DNA from: Actinomycetota bacterium
Lineage (GTDB): Bacteria > Actinomycetota > Actinomycetes > Actinomycetales > Microbacteriaceae
NCBI GenBank assembly: GCA_030840335.1
Contig: JAUZFR010000027.1
Span: 1 to 33,315, forward strand
DNA length: 33,315 nt
Reading direction: 5' to 3'
Shown: positions 14,694 to 22,953 of the stretch, one piece after another
Numbering within the stretch: the stretch's first letter is position 1
Layout: every line of letters begins with the position of its first letter
Position numbers and translations under genes: made by a program
The notes under the pieces: generated by a model
Database searches by the model: none
What the model was told of the DNA's origin: nothing
The model's input: only the letters and a program-made list of their open reading frames with translations

Positions 14694-17168
14694 TTACCAG
14701 CCGGCTCCGTAGCACTGGAAGGCCGAGGCGACGCCGAGCCCGCTCGCCGCCGAGGCGAGAGCATCTGCGGGGGCACTACCTGCGGCAAGCAGTGCGTGAG
14801 TCGCGGTCAGCACATCGCGCGCGACGGAGTCGCTGACACTGGCTGGGGCGGCGATGACGCAACGGGCTCCCGCGTTCAGCCAGGCTGGCGACATCCCGAG
14901 AGCTTCCTGTCCCCAGCGCACTGAAGACCTGCCGAGTTCGCAGGCCGAGAGGATGACGAGGCTCGGCACCTGAGAGAGCTGGTCGATGTCATAGCCGTAC
15001 AGCCGGCCATCCGCGAGTTCGATCCCCGAGAACAGGGGATTGTCGGCGGAGTGCCGGCCGTGAGCCGACACGTGCAGCACATCCACTCGCTCTGCCAGCG
15101 CCGAGACGCCCGAGGTGGTAGCCCTGTCTCCTATCAACACATCCCGCGTCAGTTCATCGGTCATTCTCCAGCTGTGAGCTGCGGCGCGAACTTCCTCCTC
15201 GGCGCGTTCGACCCGAGGCCCTGCGGCAAATCCGGGGGCGCCGAGTGCGCTGTGGGATTCTCGCTGCTCCAGCCAGCGGGACGCCGAGAGCGGAATGGTG
15301 AGTGGCCGCCCGGCGAGCGCGGGCAACATCGACCACGGAACACCGGACAGCGCGGCGGGCGGCGTGATGACTATCCGGCCGTCGCCAAGGAACGGTGAAA
15401 CCGGTGCGAGCAGGGCTGACGACAGTCTGCTGAGCCGATCGTCAAGTGTCCCCAGCACCACCGCGTGCATCGCAGGTGTCAGTGCTGCCGCCGCCATATC
15501 GAGATCGGCCGGCATTCCATCGAGGAGGGCTCCAATCGGTGCCCATGTGCCGATGTCGACTATGCGGGCATCCTTTGGTCCGACGACGAGGGCACTGAGG
15601 GTGTCTCCGGTCCAGAGGTAGGCAAGCAGCACCGCACCGCTCGAGTCGAGTTCCTCCTGCACCTCTGTCAGCGAAGCAAGTCTCGCGACGCTCCCTGATC
15701 CCTTGTCTGACCACTGCCGGCGTCGAATCCGATCGCGCAACAGGCCTTCGCGCTGGCCGTCGGCTGATGATGATGCCGGGTCGAGCGCGCGAAGCTGGCG
15801 GAGTTCTGCGAGATCGGCTGCGGCATCCAGCGTGGAAGGCGGGCGAAGCGGCACCGACCGACTGGCCAGGCTCCTCGTGCGCTCCGACCATTCGAAGACG
15901 GTATCCGGCCGACCGGTGGCGAGAGCGGAACGGATGCCGATCGCAACCAGCTGCCGACCGTGCACGACGATTGTGCTGCGCAGGTCGAGGCTTCCGAACG
16001 TCGCAATCCACTCACCGAATTCGTCGAGCCCGGTCCGCACCTGTCGCAGCGCGTCGGCGGGCCGGCGCTTCGCGACGGCGACTTCTGCGCGGATCTCCCG
16101 ATCGAGCAGGCGTGTGGCAATCGGCGCGCGGGCCGATACGCGGGCGCTGCGCAACGAATCGAGAGCTGCAGCAATGTTGCCGCCGCGGAGAGCGATTCGA
16201 GCGATTTGGAGCCGCAGCGGCAGAGCATCACCGACGAGCGTGCGTGCCTCAAGGGCGTCCGCCGTTTCTGCGGCTTCCCGCGCTATCGCAACCCCGTGCC
16301 GACCCTCGGCCACCGCCGCACTGACCGCGACTGCCTCCGCTCGGAGCGCCCACGACTCACTGCCGCGAGAGCGGAACCGGCGCGCCGCGGTTCGCGCCAC
16401 CGTCGTGGCGGCGCGCGGATCTTCGAGCACGAGGATGCGCGCGAGCAACAATTCGGCTTCGGCCTGCGCCTGCCGCAGTCGCCGCGAGCCGTAGATGCGG
16501 GCGACGCTCGCAAGCAGCGCGGCCGCCTCAGTAGTCATTCCCGCAGCCGACAGTACCTCGGCGCGATCCTGATCGCAGATCGCGAGCGCGACCGGCGAAA
16601 GCGACGCAAGCACCGGGCGCGCCTCATCCATCAGGCGAAGCGCACCAATGATGTCTCCCGCGAGAAGCGCGGCATACCCCTGGTTGTGACGAGCCTTCGC
16701 ATACTCGACGGGCTCGTTGCCGCCAAGGAATGCGAGTGCGGCGACATCGAAGTCGGCCTCGGCCTTGGTGACCTCGCCACGCTGCAGGTAAACGTCGCCG
16801 CGATTGAGGCTCGCACGACCAAGTCGGCGGGGATCGGATTCGAGAGCGCTGATTGCGGCCCCGAGCCAGTCGATTGCGGCATCCGTGTCGCCCCGGCGCA
16901 TGGCGATGAGGCCAAGCTGGCTGGTAAGGATCGCGCGGGTGTGCGCAGAGATGCCCGGGGTCGCGAGCGCCGCATTGCACAGGTCGATGCCGTGCTCGGA
17001 GTCGCCCGTTTCCGAATCCAGGTACGCGAGCGTGCCCGCGATCTGGGCGGACAGGTCGGGGTCGCGCGAACGATCGGCGGCCTCGTCGAGCGCTCGTCGA
17101 GCAGCGGCATGGCGCCCCGCGTTACCGTGATCCACGCCGCGTTGATACAGCACAGCGGCTGTCAGCAT
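14694..17168 (-). CDS. TPR-CHAT caspase-like protein
   Basis: This 824-aa protein has an N-terminal array of degenerate tetratricopeptide-like helical repeats (about residues 1-440; for example AIDWLGAAISALESDP and RGEVTKAEADFDVAALAFLG). A linker leads to a C-terminal CHAT domain (about 560-824). The peptidase dyad is visible: His703 in LHVSAHGRHS and Cys743 in VILSACELG, with the GIELADGRLYGYDID segment between them. CHAT (Caspase HetF Associated with TPRs) domains are clan CD cysteine proteases; some are effectors in bacterial conflict systems. No signal peptide or membrane helix is seen, so it is probably cytoplasmic. The start lies 7 bp after the subtilase stop, so they are one operon. 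The protease substrate is unknown; the TPR region may be the sensor. Confidence 0.88.
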   Translation of the reverse strand: MLTAAVLYQRGVDHGNAGRHAAARRALDEAADRSRDPDLSAQIAGTLAYLDSETGDSEHGIDLCNAALATPGISAHTRAILTSQLGLIAMRRGDTDAAIDWLGAAISALESDPRRLGRASLNRGDVYLQRGEVTKAEADFDVAALAFLGGNEPVEYAKARHNQGYAALLAGDIIGALRLMDEARPVLASLSPVALAICDQDRAEVLSAAGMTTEAAALLASVARIYGSRRLRQAQAEAELLLARILVLEDPRAATTVARTAARRFRSRGSESWALRAEAVAVSAAVAEGRHGVAIAREAAETADALEARTLVGDALPLRLQIARIALRGGNIAAALDSLRSARVSARAPIATRLLDREIRAEVAVAKRRPADALRQVRTGLDEFGEWIATFGSLDLRSTIVVHGRQLVAIGIRSALATGRPDTVFEWSERTRSLASRSVPLRPPSTLDAAADLAELRQLRALDPASSSADGQREGLLRDRIRRRQWSDKGSGSVARLASLTEVQEELDSSGAVLLAYLWTGDTLSALVVGPKDARIVDIGTWAPIGALLDGMPADLDMAAAALTPAMHAVVLGTLDDRLSRLSSALLAPVSPFLGDGRIVITPPAALSGVPWSMLPALAGRPLTIPLSASRWLEQRESHSALGAPGFAAGPRVERAEEEVRAAAHSWRMTDELTRDVLIGDRATTSGVSALAERVDVLHVSAHGRHSADNPLFSGIELADGRLYGYDIDQLSQVPSLVILSACELGRSSVRWGQEALGMSPAWLNAGARCVIAAPASVSDSVARDVLTATHALLAAGSAPADALASAASGLGVASAFQCYGAGW

Positions 17169-17175
17169 GGTTCGA

Positions 17176-18810
17176 TTATCGCCGTATGGGCGTCACTTTC
17201 TCCAGAGCCGTCCAGGCGCGGTCGATGGCACCGCGGCGATCCGCGGTCTTGGCTTCGTGTGTGGCGACTGCGTCCAGGACCGCGGCGATCCTGCCCGCGA
17301 CGACGGGAGCGGCGAAGGATGTGCCGCTCCAGACCGCGAATCCGCCGGAGAAGTCGTCGGCGTCGATCGATTCGCGGGTGTGCCCCCACGCATCCGTTCG
17401 CGCCGCCGGCTGCCAGCCGCCCTGAAACCCCGTTGGGATTGTGCTCACGACTGCGGCCCCCAATTCGTAGGTACGCACCCAGAACCCGGTATTGCTGAAG
17501 AGAGCAACGGTTGTTCCATTCGGGTTGAGGGCACCGACGGACACAATCGGCACGGCGTGGGGGTCGAGGGCGATCGGCGCATATCCGTTCGACCACGGAG
17601 CGAACGCGGCCGGGAATGACGGCCTCGCGGTCGAATCGTTGCCCGCTGAGGCGACGACGACGGTGCCGTTACGCCCGAGGGCCGCGAGGATCTCGTACAT
17701 CGTCGGGTCGAACAGGGCGTCCTGCGGCGTCTCGTGGTAGTACCCCATCGACAGGTTGAGCACGTCGAGCGCGAGCCCTCCCTTGCTCCGCGCGGCCAGT
17801 TCGCCGAGGTTGGCGATGCCCGCCAGCGCGGCAACAAGATCCGACTCGACGATCGTTCCATCCGAATCGACGACTCGCCATGCGACGATGTCCGCGTCGG
17901 GGGCGGCCTGATGGACGAGCCCGGCGATGAATGTGCCGTGCCCCGAGACTTCGTCAATCACCCCATCGAGATCGCCGGTCTGGTCCGGATGGACTTCCGG
18001 ATCGCTTGCAGGGTCGTCATAGCCGATCTGTGGGCCTGCAATCAACGACCCGGCGCGCACAACGCCATCGAGCCAGGGGTGCGAGCCGCATCCGGTATCC
18101 AGGATGCCGACGACCGCTCGCCTGCGCCCGCCGCGTTCATGATCGCTCCGTCGATGCGGACGGTGCCCGGCGAATGCGACCGGCTGGAGCCCGCCACCGC
18201 CTGGCGCGCCGTAGGCGTCTTCCGGTCCTGCGCCGTTGGCCGAGGAGAACGGATTCGTGGAGTGGAACGGGTTCGTCGAGTGGAACGGATTGGTTGAGTG
18301 GAATGGATTGGTTGAGTGGAACGGATTTGCGCCAACTCCGCCGACGGTCAGAATGTGCTCGAGTCCGACCCCGTGGAGGTTCGCCACACCGACTTCGCGA
18401 CGCGCGGCACGCAGCAGGCGCCACGCGTCCGGCTCGGGCGAACGGTCGGATCCGGCGATGGTATAGCGACGAACGCCGAGCGTTCCTGTCGCCCACGGGA
18501 TGCGTCGACGCCTGGCGACGCGCGCCTCCTCCGATTCCTGGACGACCACCTCGCCGAACTTCTGGTCGAGTGTGAGGCTCCAGCCGAATCGCTCGGCGAC
18601 GGCGGCGAGCAACTTTTCGTTCGCGTCAACATCGGCGAGCGTGGACAACAGCAGGCGATAGGCGACATAGCTGGTCGGATACGCGGTCACGCCGTCGTCT
18701 TCCTGGTCGTCGGGAACGAGGAGTGTGCCCCGATAGTGAGGAAGGCCGAGGCGGCCGATCCAGCTCGAATCGGCTTCGTTGCCGTCCGAGGTACCGCGAA
18801 TGTCGCTCAT
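17176..18810 (-). CDS. Intracellular S8 subtilase with NPFHST repeats
   Basis: This 544-aa serine peptidase has a complete triad: Asp238 (GILDTGCG), His291 (GHGTFIAG), Ser497 (SGTSFAAP), plus oxyanion Asn391 (ASAGND). About 230 residues precede the catalytic domain. They comprise an alpha/beta region with YPTSYVAYRLLLSTLAD and RFGWSL, a Gly-rich segment (HGVGLEHILTVGGVGA), then four NPFHST hexapeptides and one NPFSSA (162-191). No signal peptide or C-terminal anchor is present, so it is probably cytoplasmic, which is unusual for subtilases. The N-terminal part may be a propeptide and the repeat array a flexible or cleavable linker (inference). The gene is spaced 10 bp after the small protein gene and 7 bp before the CHAT gene. 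Confidence 0.88.
   Translation of the reverse strand: MSDIRGTSDGNEADSSWIGRLGLPHYRGTLLVPDDQEDDGVTAYPTSYVAYRLLLSTLADVDANEKLLAAVAERFGWSLTLDQKFGEVVVQESEEARVARRRRIPWATGTLGVRRYTIAGSDRSPEPDAWRLLRAARREVGVANLHGVGLEHILTVGGVGANPFHSTNPFHSTNPFHSTNPFHSTNPFSSANGAGPEDAYGAPGGGGLQPVAFAGHRPHRRSDHERGGRRRAVVGILDTGCGSHPWLDGVVRAGSLIAGPQIGYDDPASDPEVHPDQTGDLDGVIDEVSGHGTFIAGLVHQAAPDADIVAWRVVDSDGTIVESDLVAALAGIANLGELAARSKGGLALDVLNLSMGYYHETPQDALFDPTMYEILAALGRNGTVVVASAGNDSTARPSFPAAFAPWSNGYAPIALDPHAVPIVSVGALNPNGTTVALFSNTGFWVRTYELGAAVVSTIPTGFQGGWQPAARTDAWGHTRESIDADDFSGGFAVWSGTSFAAPVVAGRIAAVLDAVATHEAKTADRRGAIDRAWTALEKVTPIRR
18238..18327 (-). repeat. 18-bp tandem repeat encoding NPFHST array
   Basis: Five consecutive 18-bp units lie inside the subtilase gene and encode NPFHST four times and NPFSSA once. 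The units differ at synonymous positions (for example AACGGATTGGTTGAG versus AATGGATTGGTTGAG on the plus strand), so the peptide is conserved more strictly than the DNA, which hints at selection on the protein. Confidence 0.9.
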
Positions 18811-18820
18811 GCATTACTCC

Positions 18821-19312
18821 CTATAGCTCGAACTCCGGTGTTGTGAATCCTCGACGGACGGGGCCCGACTCTTCGTCGCTCTGAGGATCGAGCCACATCC
18901 GCGCGCGTCCCAGCGCGACATCGGGAAAAACGAAGCGGCCTTCTGGGCTCGCTTCGATCGAATGCTCGTCGCCGTCGACCACGATGCGAAGTGTTCCTGT
19001 GGATGCCGGCGCGAGCCATCCGTCGATCCTTCGCGTTCCGGAACCGGACGGGCTCACTCTCAGGAGGATCGTGATCGCCCCATCCGTGAACTCGAGTGTT
19101 CGACTCTCCGAGAGGCTGCGGGTACCGACGAGCTCTTCCGAGTGCTCGACCAGCGTCAGCAACGCGTACTCGTCACCGAGGTTCTCGGTCGCGAGCCGAA
19201 CGAGAATGTCGTCGACGAGGTCCTCGGGCATCGGGTCCAGCCGCGACCACATGCCTCGAAGTCGGGCGTACAGGTCGCGGTTGTCGTCTGATGGCGCGAT
19301 TCTGGTTGTCAT
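18821..19312 (-). CDS. Small helix plus beta-sandwich protein linked to sigma factor
   Basis: This 163-aa soluble protein has an acidic helical N-terminal half (about 11-65; LRGMWSRLDPMPEDLVDDIL). The C-terminal half is rich in beta strands (about 72-142; RRIDGWLAPASTGTLRIVVD and GRFVFPDVALGRARMWL), resembling carboxypeptidase-regulatory-like or Ig-type beta-sandwich domains. The start ATG 19312 overlaps the TGA of the sigma gene. The open frame continues upstream only inside that gene. No zinc-binding anti-sigma motif and no membrane helix are present. In actinobacteria similar proteins sit between such a sigma factor and a subtilase (from memory, not searched). It could be an unusual sigma regulator or an adaptor for the proteases; function is unknown. 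Confidence 0.75.
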   Translation of the reverse strand: MTTRIAPSDDNRDLYARLRGMWSRLDPMPEDLVDDILVRLATENLGDEYALLTLVEHSEELVGTRSLSESRTLEFTDGAITILLRVSPSGSGTRRIDGWLAPASTGTLRIVVDGDEHSIEASPEGRFVFPDVALGRARMWLDPQSDEESGPVRRGFTTPEFEL

Positions 19313-19938
19313 GCTGTCCCGCCTTTCGCAAGCAGCGCATCCTTCAGTTTCGACAGGCATCGGCCCCTGGTGGGGCCGATGCTGCCGACGGGCATAGACA
19401 AGTCCTGCGCGAGCTTCGCGTAGTCGGGTCGCTCGTCGAATGCCACGATTCGCAGAAGCCGCTGGCACCGTTCGGAGAGGGTACGAACGCACGCCCAGAG
19501 GCGACGATCGCCGTCATCCGCCAGCGCGACGTCTTCAGCCGATGGTTCGTCGTCGAGCGCGAGCTCGATGACGTCATCGGAAACTGCGATGCTGCGAGCC
19601 CCCCGACTCGCAGCACGCCACGCTTCACGCCTTGCAGTCGTCGTCAGCCAAGCGGCGACGGCGCGCGGGTCTGCAATAGTGTCGGCGCGTCGGATGAGTA
19701 TTAACCACGTGGACTGGATGACGTCCTGCGCAAGGTCCTGGGCCAGACCGTATGCGCGCACGACGTTCCACAAGACGGGGGTCATTGTGCGAACCAGTTC
19801 ATCAACGCCGCCCGGTTGTCCGGATCGCCAGGCGGTGAAGGCTGCCGCGGCACGGTCCCAGAGTTCGGCTGGTTGCGCGCGCGACGAATCGCTGTAGGTG
19901 TGGAGCGAGTTCCCTTCCTCCATGGTCTGAATTCTCAT
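19309..19938 (-). CDS. Sigma-70 family (ECF-like) sigma factor
   Basis: This 209-aa protein has sigma region 2 (about 44-111: VDELVRTMTPVLWNVVRAYG, DLAQDVIQSTWLILIRR, AAWLTTTARREAWR) and region 4 (about 146-200: LSERCQRLLRI, then the helix-turn-helix DYAKLAQDLSMPVGSIGPTR). The ATG at 19938 is chosen because the frame further upstream runs into the tRNA-Leu gene. An in-frame ATG at 19923 is an alternative, and neither has a good ribosome binding site. No classical anti-sigma gene follows. Being first in the operon with the subtilase and CHAT genes, it may drive their expression. Confidence 0.88.
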   Translation of the reverse strand: MRIQTMEEGNSLHTYSDSSRAQPAELWDRAAAAFTAWRSGQPGGVDELVRTMTPVLWNVVRAYGLAQDLAQDVIQSTWLILIRRADTIADPRAVAAWLTTTARREAWRAASRGARSIAVSDDVIELALDDEPSAEDVALADDGDRRLWACVRTLSERCQRLLRIVAFDERPDYAKLAQDLSMPVGSIGPTRGRCLSKLKDALLAKGGTA

Positions 19939-19968
19939 CACACTCTGAGGAGCACGGCAATACCCCCG

Positions 19969-19998
19969 CTGATACACGCCGGCACAATATTCTTTCAA
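19969..19998 (-). promoter_or_regulatory. Candidate promoter of the sigma-subtilase-CHAT operon
   Basis: Read leftward, TTGAAA (19998-19993) and TATCAG (19974-19969) are separated by 18 bp, upstream of the sigma gene start at 19938. This looks like a housekeeping promoter and would leave a leader of about 25 nt. No ECF-type autoregulated promoter motif was recognised. Confidence 0.4.
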
Positions 19999-20036
19999 AT
20001 CCGCCCCGGCGCCCCGCGGGTACACTGAACTGGCTC

Positions 20037-20118
20037 GCGGGAGTGGTGAAATTGGCAGACACGCAGGATTTAGGTTCCTGTGCTTTCGAGCGTGAGGGTT
20101 CAAGTCCCTTCTCCCGCA
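20037..20118 (+). tRNA. tRNA-Leu (anticodon TAG)
   Basis: The 7-bp acceptor stem GCGGGAG (20037-20043) pairs with CTCCCGC (20111-20117), followed by discriminator A at 20118. The anticodon stem CAGGA / TCCTG flanks the loop TTTAGGT, giving anticodon TAG (leucine, CUA codons). A short extra arm (TGCTTTCGAGCG region) and the T arm with GGTTCAAGTCC fit a type II tRNA-Leu of 82 nt. CCA is not encoded. A possible -10 TACACT lies at 20021-20026. Confidence 0.96.
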
Positions 20119-20237
20119 CATAACACGTCATTCGCAAGACGGAGGCGCCGCGAAGGATTCGCCTAGTAACCTTGCAGCTAAGCCCCATATGGCCGCCGCC
20201 GATTGACCGCAAACGGCAACCGACTGGAGAAGTTCTT

Positions 20238-20972
20238 TTGCTACACACTGCCCTCATTCCATGGCTCAGCCCGCACGCCCTCATTGAGGGTGCTGGCCCG
20301 TGGGCTCTGCTGGTGGTCTGCGCCATCATTTTTGCCGAGACGGGCCTGCTGATCGGCTTCGTCTTCCCGGGTGACACGCTGCTCCTGATCACCGGCCTGC
20401 TCGCCTTCGGTCCCCATCGGGTCATCCATGTCGATATCTGGTGGATCGCCCTGTCCATCGGGTTCGCGGCATTCCTCGGCGGCGAAGCTGGATACTACAT
20501 AGGTAAAAAGGCCGGCCCGCGAATCTTCGAGCGAAAGGAAAGCGGGCTCTTCAGTATCAAGAACGTGAAGCGCACGAACGCCTTCTTTGAGAGGTATGGC
20601 GGGTTCGCCGTCATTCTGGCGCGGTTCGTGCCCATCGTTCGCACCTTCGCGCCGATTGCCGCTGGCGTGGGCAAGATGAACTACCGCAAGTACTCGCTGT
20701 ACAACCTGATCGGTGCCGTGGTCTGGGGCGGCGGCGTCACCACCGCGGGGTACCTGCTCGGAAATATCAAGCCGGTGGCTGACTTCGTGACGGCGTACAT
20801 CGACCTCGTGCTGATCGCAGTCGTGGTGCTGACTCTCGTGCCCGCACTGTTCCACTACTTCAGGTCTGCCGCAAAGGCGCGCGCCGCAAACCGCGAGAGC
20901 GGCGGCATCCTCCCGACCGACGAGGAAGTCACCCTTCCGTCGACGAAGTTCGACCAGAAAATGGGCGACTAG
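20238..20972 (+). CDS. DedA family membrane protein
   Basis: This 244-aa integral membrane protein belongs to the DedA/SNARE-associated superfamily, whose characterised members translocate lipids such as undecaprenyl phosphate or support envelope homeostasis. Visible motifs are FAETGLLIGFVFPGDTLLL with the conserved Glu and Pro-Gly-Asp, the Gly-rich FLGGEAGYYIG, and ILARFVPIVRTFAPIAAG with the conserved Arg-Pro region. Several membrane helices run to about residue 215, followed by a hydrophilic tail. The start is TTG 20238 because GGAGAAG lies 5 bases upstream; the frame back to 20172 is considered leader. It is a single gene just downstream of tRNA-Leu. Confidence 0.9.
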   Translation: MLHTALIPWLSPHALIEGAGPWALLVVCAIIFAETGLLIGFVFPGDTLLLITGLLAFGPHRVIHVDIWWIALSIGFAAFLGGEAGYYIGKKAGPRIFERKESGLFSIKNVKRTNAFFERYGGFAVILARFVPIVRTFAPIAAGVGKMNYRKYSLYNLIGAVVWGGGVTTAGYLLGNIKPVADFVTAYIDLVLIAVVVLTLVPALFHYFRSAAKARAANRESGGILPTDEEVTLPSTKFDQKMGD

Positions 20973-21093
20973 CTCCGCAGATTGCGGGTTGGCTCCGCTT
21001 CCCGTCGCCCAGGTGAACCCAGTTGACGCAAATGGTTGCTACTCGACGGCCATGACAGCCATACGAGTCAACTCACTCTGCTGGGTCGGTCAG

Positions 21094-21636
21094 CTAGTCG
21101 ATCGGGCGGTCGAGCCGAACTGCAGCTGCACGAAGTGCGTTGCCCGCGGCACGGCGTACCTCGACCTCTGAGTCGGTGAGCAGGGCTTTCAGCTGCACGA
21201 CATGCTCGTATTCGCCGATCGACCCGAGCGCTCGGGCGGCGACCGCCCGAACTCGCGCGACCTCGTCGGCCAGGAGCGGCACAACGGCGTCCGGGTAGGG
21301 CAGGTCTCGGGCGGCGACGACCTTGCCGCACATCTCGCGGACCCGCCAGGCCTGGTTGCCGAGGCCGAGCTTCACCGCGGCGCCCGCCGAGCCATCCCAC
21401 GCGTACAGCAGCGCACGAGCTCCCCACACCTCCGGCCAATACAGTGCCGGGGCGCCATCCAGGATGCCCTTGGCGTGCCGGCCGCCTACCCAGAGCAGGA
21501 ACTCTTCGCCCTCATTGGCTCCACCGAGCAGAGCAGCTGCGCGGTCGGCGACCACCGACTCACCGAACAGGCCGATCGCGGTGGCGATCCGGTCCCCGGG
21601 GGACGCGTCAAGTGGAACGATCTCGTTAGCTGGCAT
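21094..21636 (-). CDS. HEAT-repeat protein
   Basis: This 180-aa soluble protein is entirely helical. The C-terminal third shows HEAT-like repeats: VVPLLADEVARVRAVAARAL (about 118-137) and QLKALLTDSEVEVRRAAGNAL (about 148-168). The middle contains WGARALLYAWDGSA, where an earlier degenerate repeat may lie. No catalytic motif is seen; such repeats usually mediate protein contacts. It starts 9 bp after the stop of the Nramp transporter gene and ends the leftward murI-rph-rdgB-mntH run, so it is probably co-transcribed. The function is not known. The 121 bp to the DedA stop contain no recognised signal. Confidence 0.8.
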   Translation of the reverse strand: MPANEIVPLDASPGDRIATAIGLFGESVVADRAAALLGGANEGEEFLLWVGGRHAKGILDGAPALYWPEVWGARALLYAWDGSAGAAVKLGLGNQAWRVREMCGKVVAARDLPYPDAVVPLLADEVARVRAVAARALGSIGEYEHVVQLKALLTDSEVEVRRAAGNALRAAAVRLDRPID

Positions 21637-21645
21637 CGTTCAACC

Positions 21646-22953
21646 CTATGTGCCGGTGAAGGCGGGCATCACCGTGAGCACGATGAGCGCGACGTTGAGC
21701 GAGAGCACCAGAACGACAGTGGCGGTAAGGGCGATAGTGATGCCGACCGGGTTCACGCTCGTCCCCATGACCGCACGACTTCTGGTCAGCCTCAGCAGCG
21801 GGATGAGCGCGAACGGGATTCCGAAGCTCAGCGCGACCTGGCTGATTACGAGCGCAGCGGTCGGGTCGGCGCCGAATGCCAGCAGCAACAGCGTCGGGAC
21901 CAGCGTCACCGATCGCCGAACGATCAGCGGGATCCGTCGCCGCAGCAGGCCAGCCATGATGGTCGCGCCCGCGTAGCTGCCGACCGAGGTCGACGCAAGA
22001 CCGGATGCGAGCAGCCCGATCGCGAAGACCAGCGCGATTACGGGGCCGAGCGAGCTGGATATTGCCGCGTGAGCACCTTCAATGGTGTCGGTATTCGGGA
22101 CGTGACGCAGATTGACCGCCGCGAGCAGAAGCATCCCGATGTTCACGAGACCAGCGATCCCGAGTGCGATCCCGACGTCCCACTTCGTGATTCGAAGCAG
22201 GCGACGAGTCTGCAGCGGCCCGACCGCTCGTCCGTGGCGGTCCCGTGCGAGCGCGGAGTGAACGTAGATCGCGTGAGGCATGACGGTCGCGCCGAGCATG
22301 CTCGCGGCGAGAATCACCGAACCCGTGCCCTCGAATCGCGGAACCAGTCCGCCAAGGACCGCGCCGGCATCCGGCGGTTGAATCACGAGGCCAGAGAGAA
22401 ACCCGATGGCGATGATGGCGAGCAGCCCGACGATGACGTATTCGAATGGTCGCTGACCGCGCCGCGACTGAATCGCGAGCAGACCAAGCGAAACAGCTCC
22501 AACGATCACGCCGCCGACCAGCAGTGGCAGGTTGAACAGCAGGTGAAGGGCGATTGCGCCGCCGATCACCTCGGCGAGATCGGTCGCGGCGGCCACAAGT
22601 TCGGCCTGCACCCAGAACGCCAGTCGGGAAGGAGTGCGCAAACGATCGCCCAGCAACTCCGGCAGGCTGCGCCCCGTGATGAGGCCAAGCTTGGCGGATT
22701 GGTACTGGATGAGACCAGCCATCAGATTCGACAGCAGCAGCACCCAGACCAGCAGGTACCCATACTGCGCGCCACCCGTGAGGTTGGCCGCGACGTTGCC
22801 CGGATCGACGTACGCGATCGCCGCAACGAAGGCGGGCCCGAGCAACAGGACGCCGCGCGACGCTGTGTCCGTCTTGGTCGCCACTCCTCCAGCGTATCCG
22901 TCGGGATTCTCGTCAAACGATCCCTCGCTCGTCAGCGGCGGCTGTGCATCCAC
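21646..22953 (-). CDS. mntH: Nramp family divalent metal (Mn2+) transporter
   Basis: This 435-aa integral membrane proton-coupled metal importer has the TM1 metal site DPGN at 50-53 and the TM6 motif MPH at 225-227 (in GATVMPHAIYVHS), both diagnostic of Nramp proteins. Eleven hydrophobic segments are expected for bacterial Nramp proteins. The start at ATG 22953 overlaps the end of rdgB by 22 bases. An in-frame GTG at residue 24 exists, but its Shine-Dalgarno-like GGAGGAG is too close to use. Manganese (or iron) is the usual substrate of bacterial members. No MntR or Fur-type operator is visible, since the gene lies inside an operon. Confidence 0.93.
   Translation of the reverse strand: MDAQPPLTSEGSFDENPDGYAGGVATKTDTASRGVLLLGPAFVAAIAYVDPGNVAANLTGGAQYGYLLVWVLLLSNLMAGLIQYQSAKLGLITGRSLPELLGDRLRTPSRLAFWVQAELVAAATDLAEVIGGAIALHLLFNLPLLVGGVIVGAVSLGLLAIQSRRGQRPFEYVIVGLLAIIAIGFLSGLVIQPPDAGAVLGGLVPRFEGTGSVILAASMLGATVMPHAIYVHSALARDRHGRAVGPLQTRRLLRITKWDVGIALGIAGLVNIGMLLLAAVNLRHVPNTDTIEGAHAAISSSLGPVIALVFAIGLLASGLASTSVGSYAGATIMAGLLRRRIPLIVRRSVTLVPTLLLLAFGADPTAALVISQVALSFGIPFALIPLLRLTRSRAVMGTSVNPVGITIALTATVVLVLSLNVALIVLTVMPAFTGT

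Noticed and set aside
15960-17498. 512-codon open frame opposite the CHAT and subtilase genes
   Set aside because: It spans the junction of two well-supported genes and has no recognisable motif.
18238-18327. Tandem repeat as a CRISPR array
   Set aside because: Units are contiguous, 18 bp long, in frame and coding, with no spacers or cas genes.
19309-20118. tRNA-Leu as an integration site for the sigma-subtilase-CHAT block
   Set aside because: The block lies on the 5' side of the tRNA, no integrase is present, and no second copy of the tRNA 3' end was noticed in the window.
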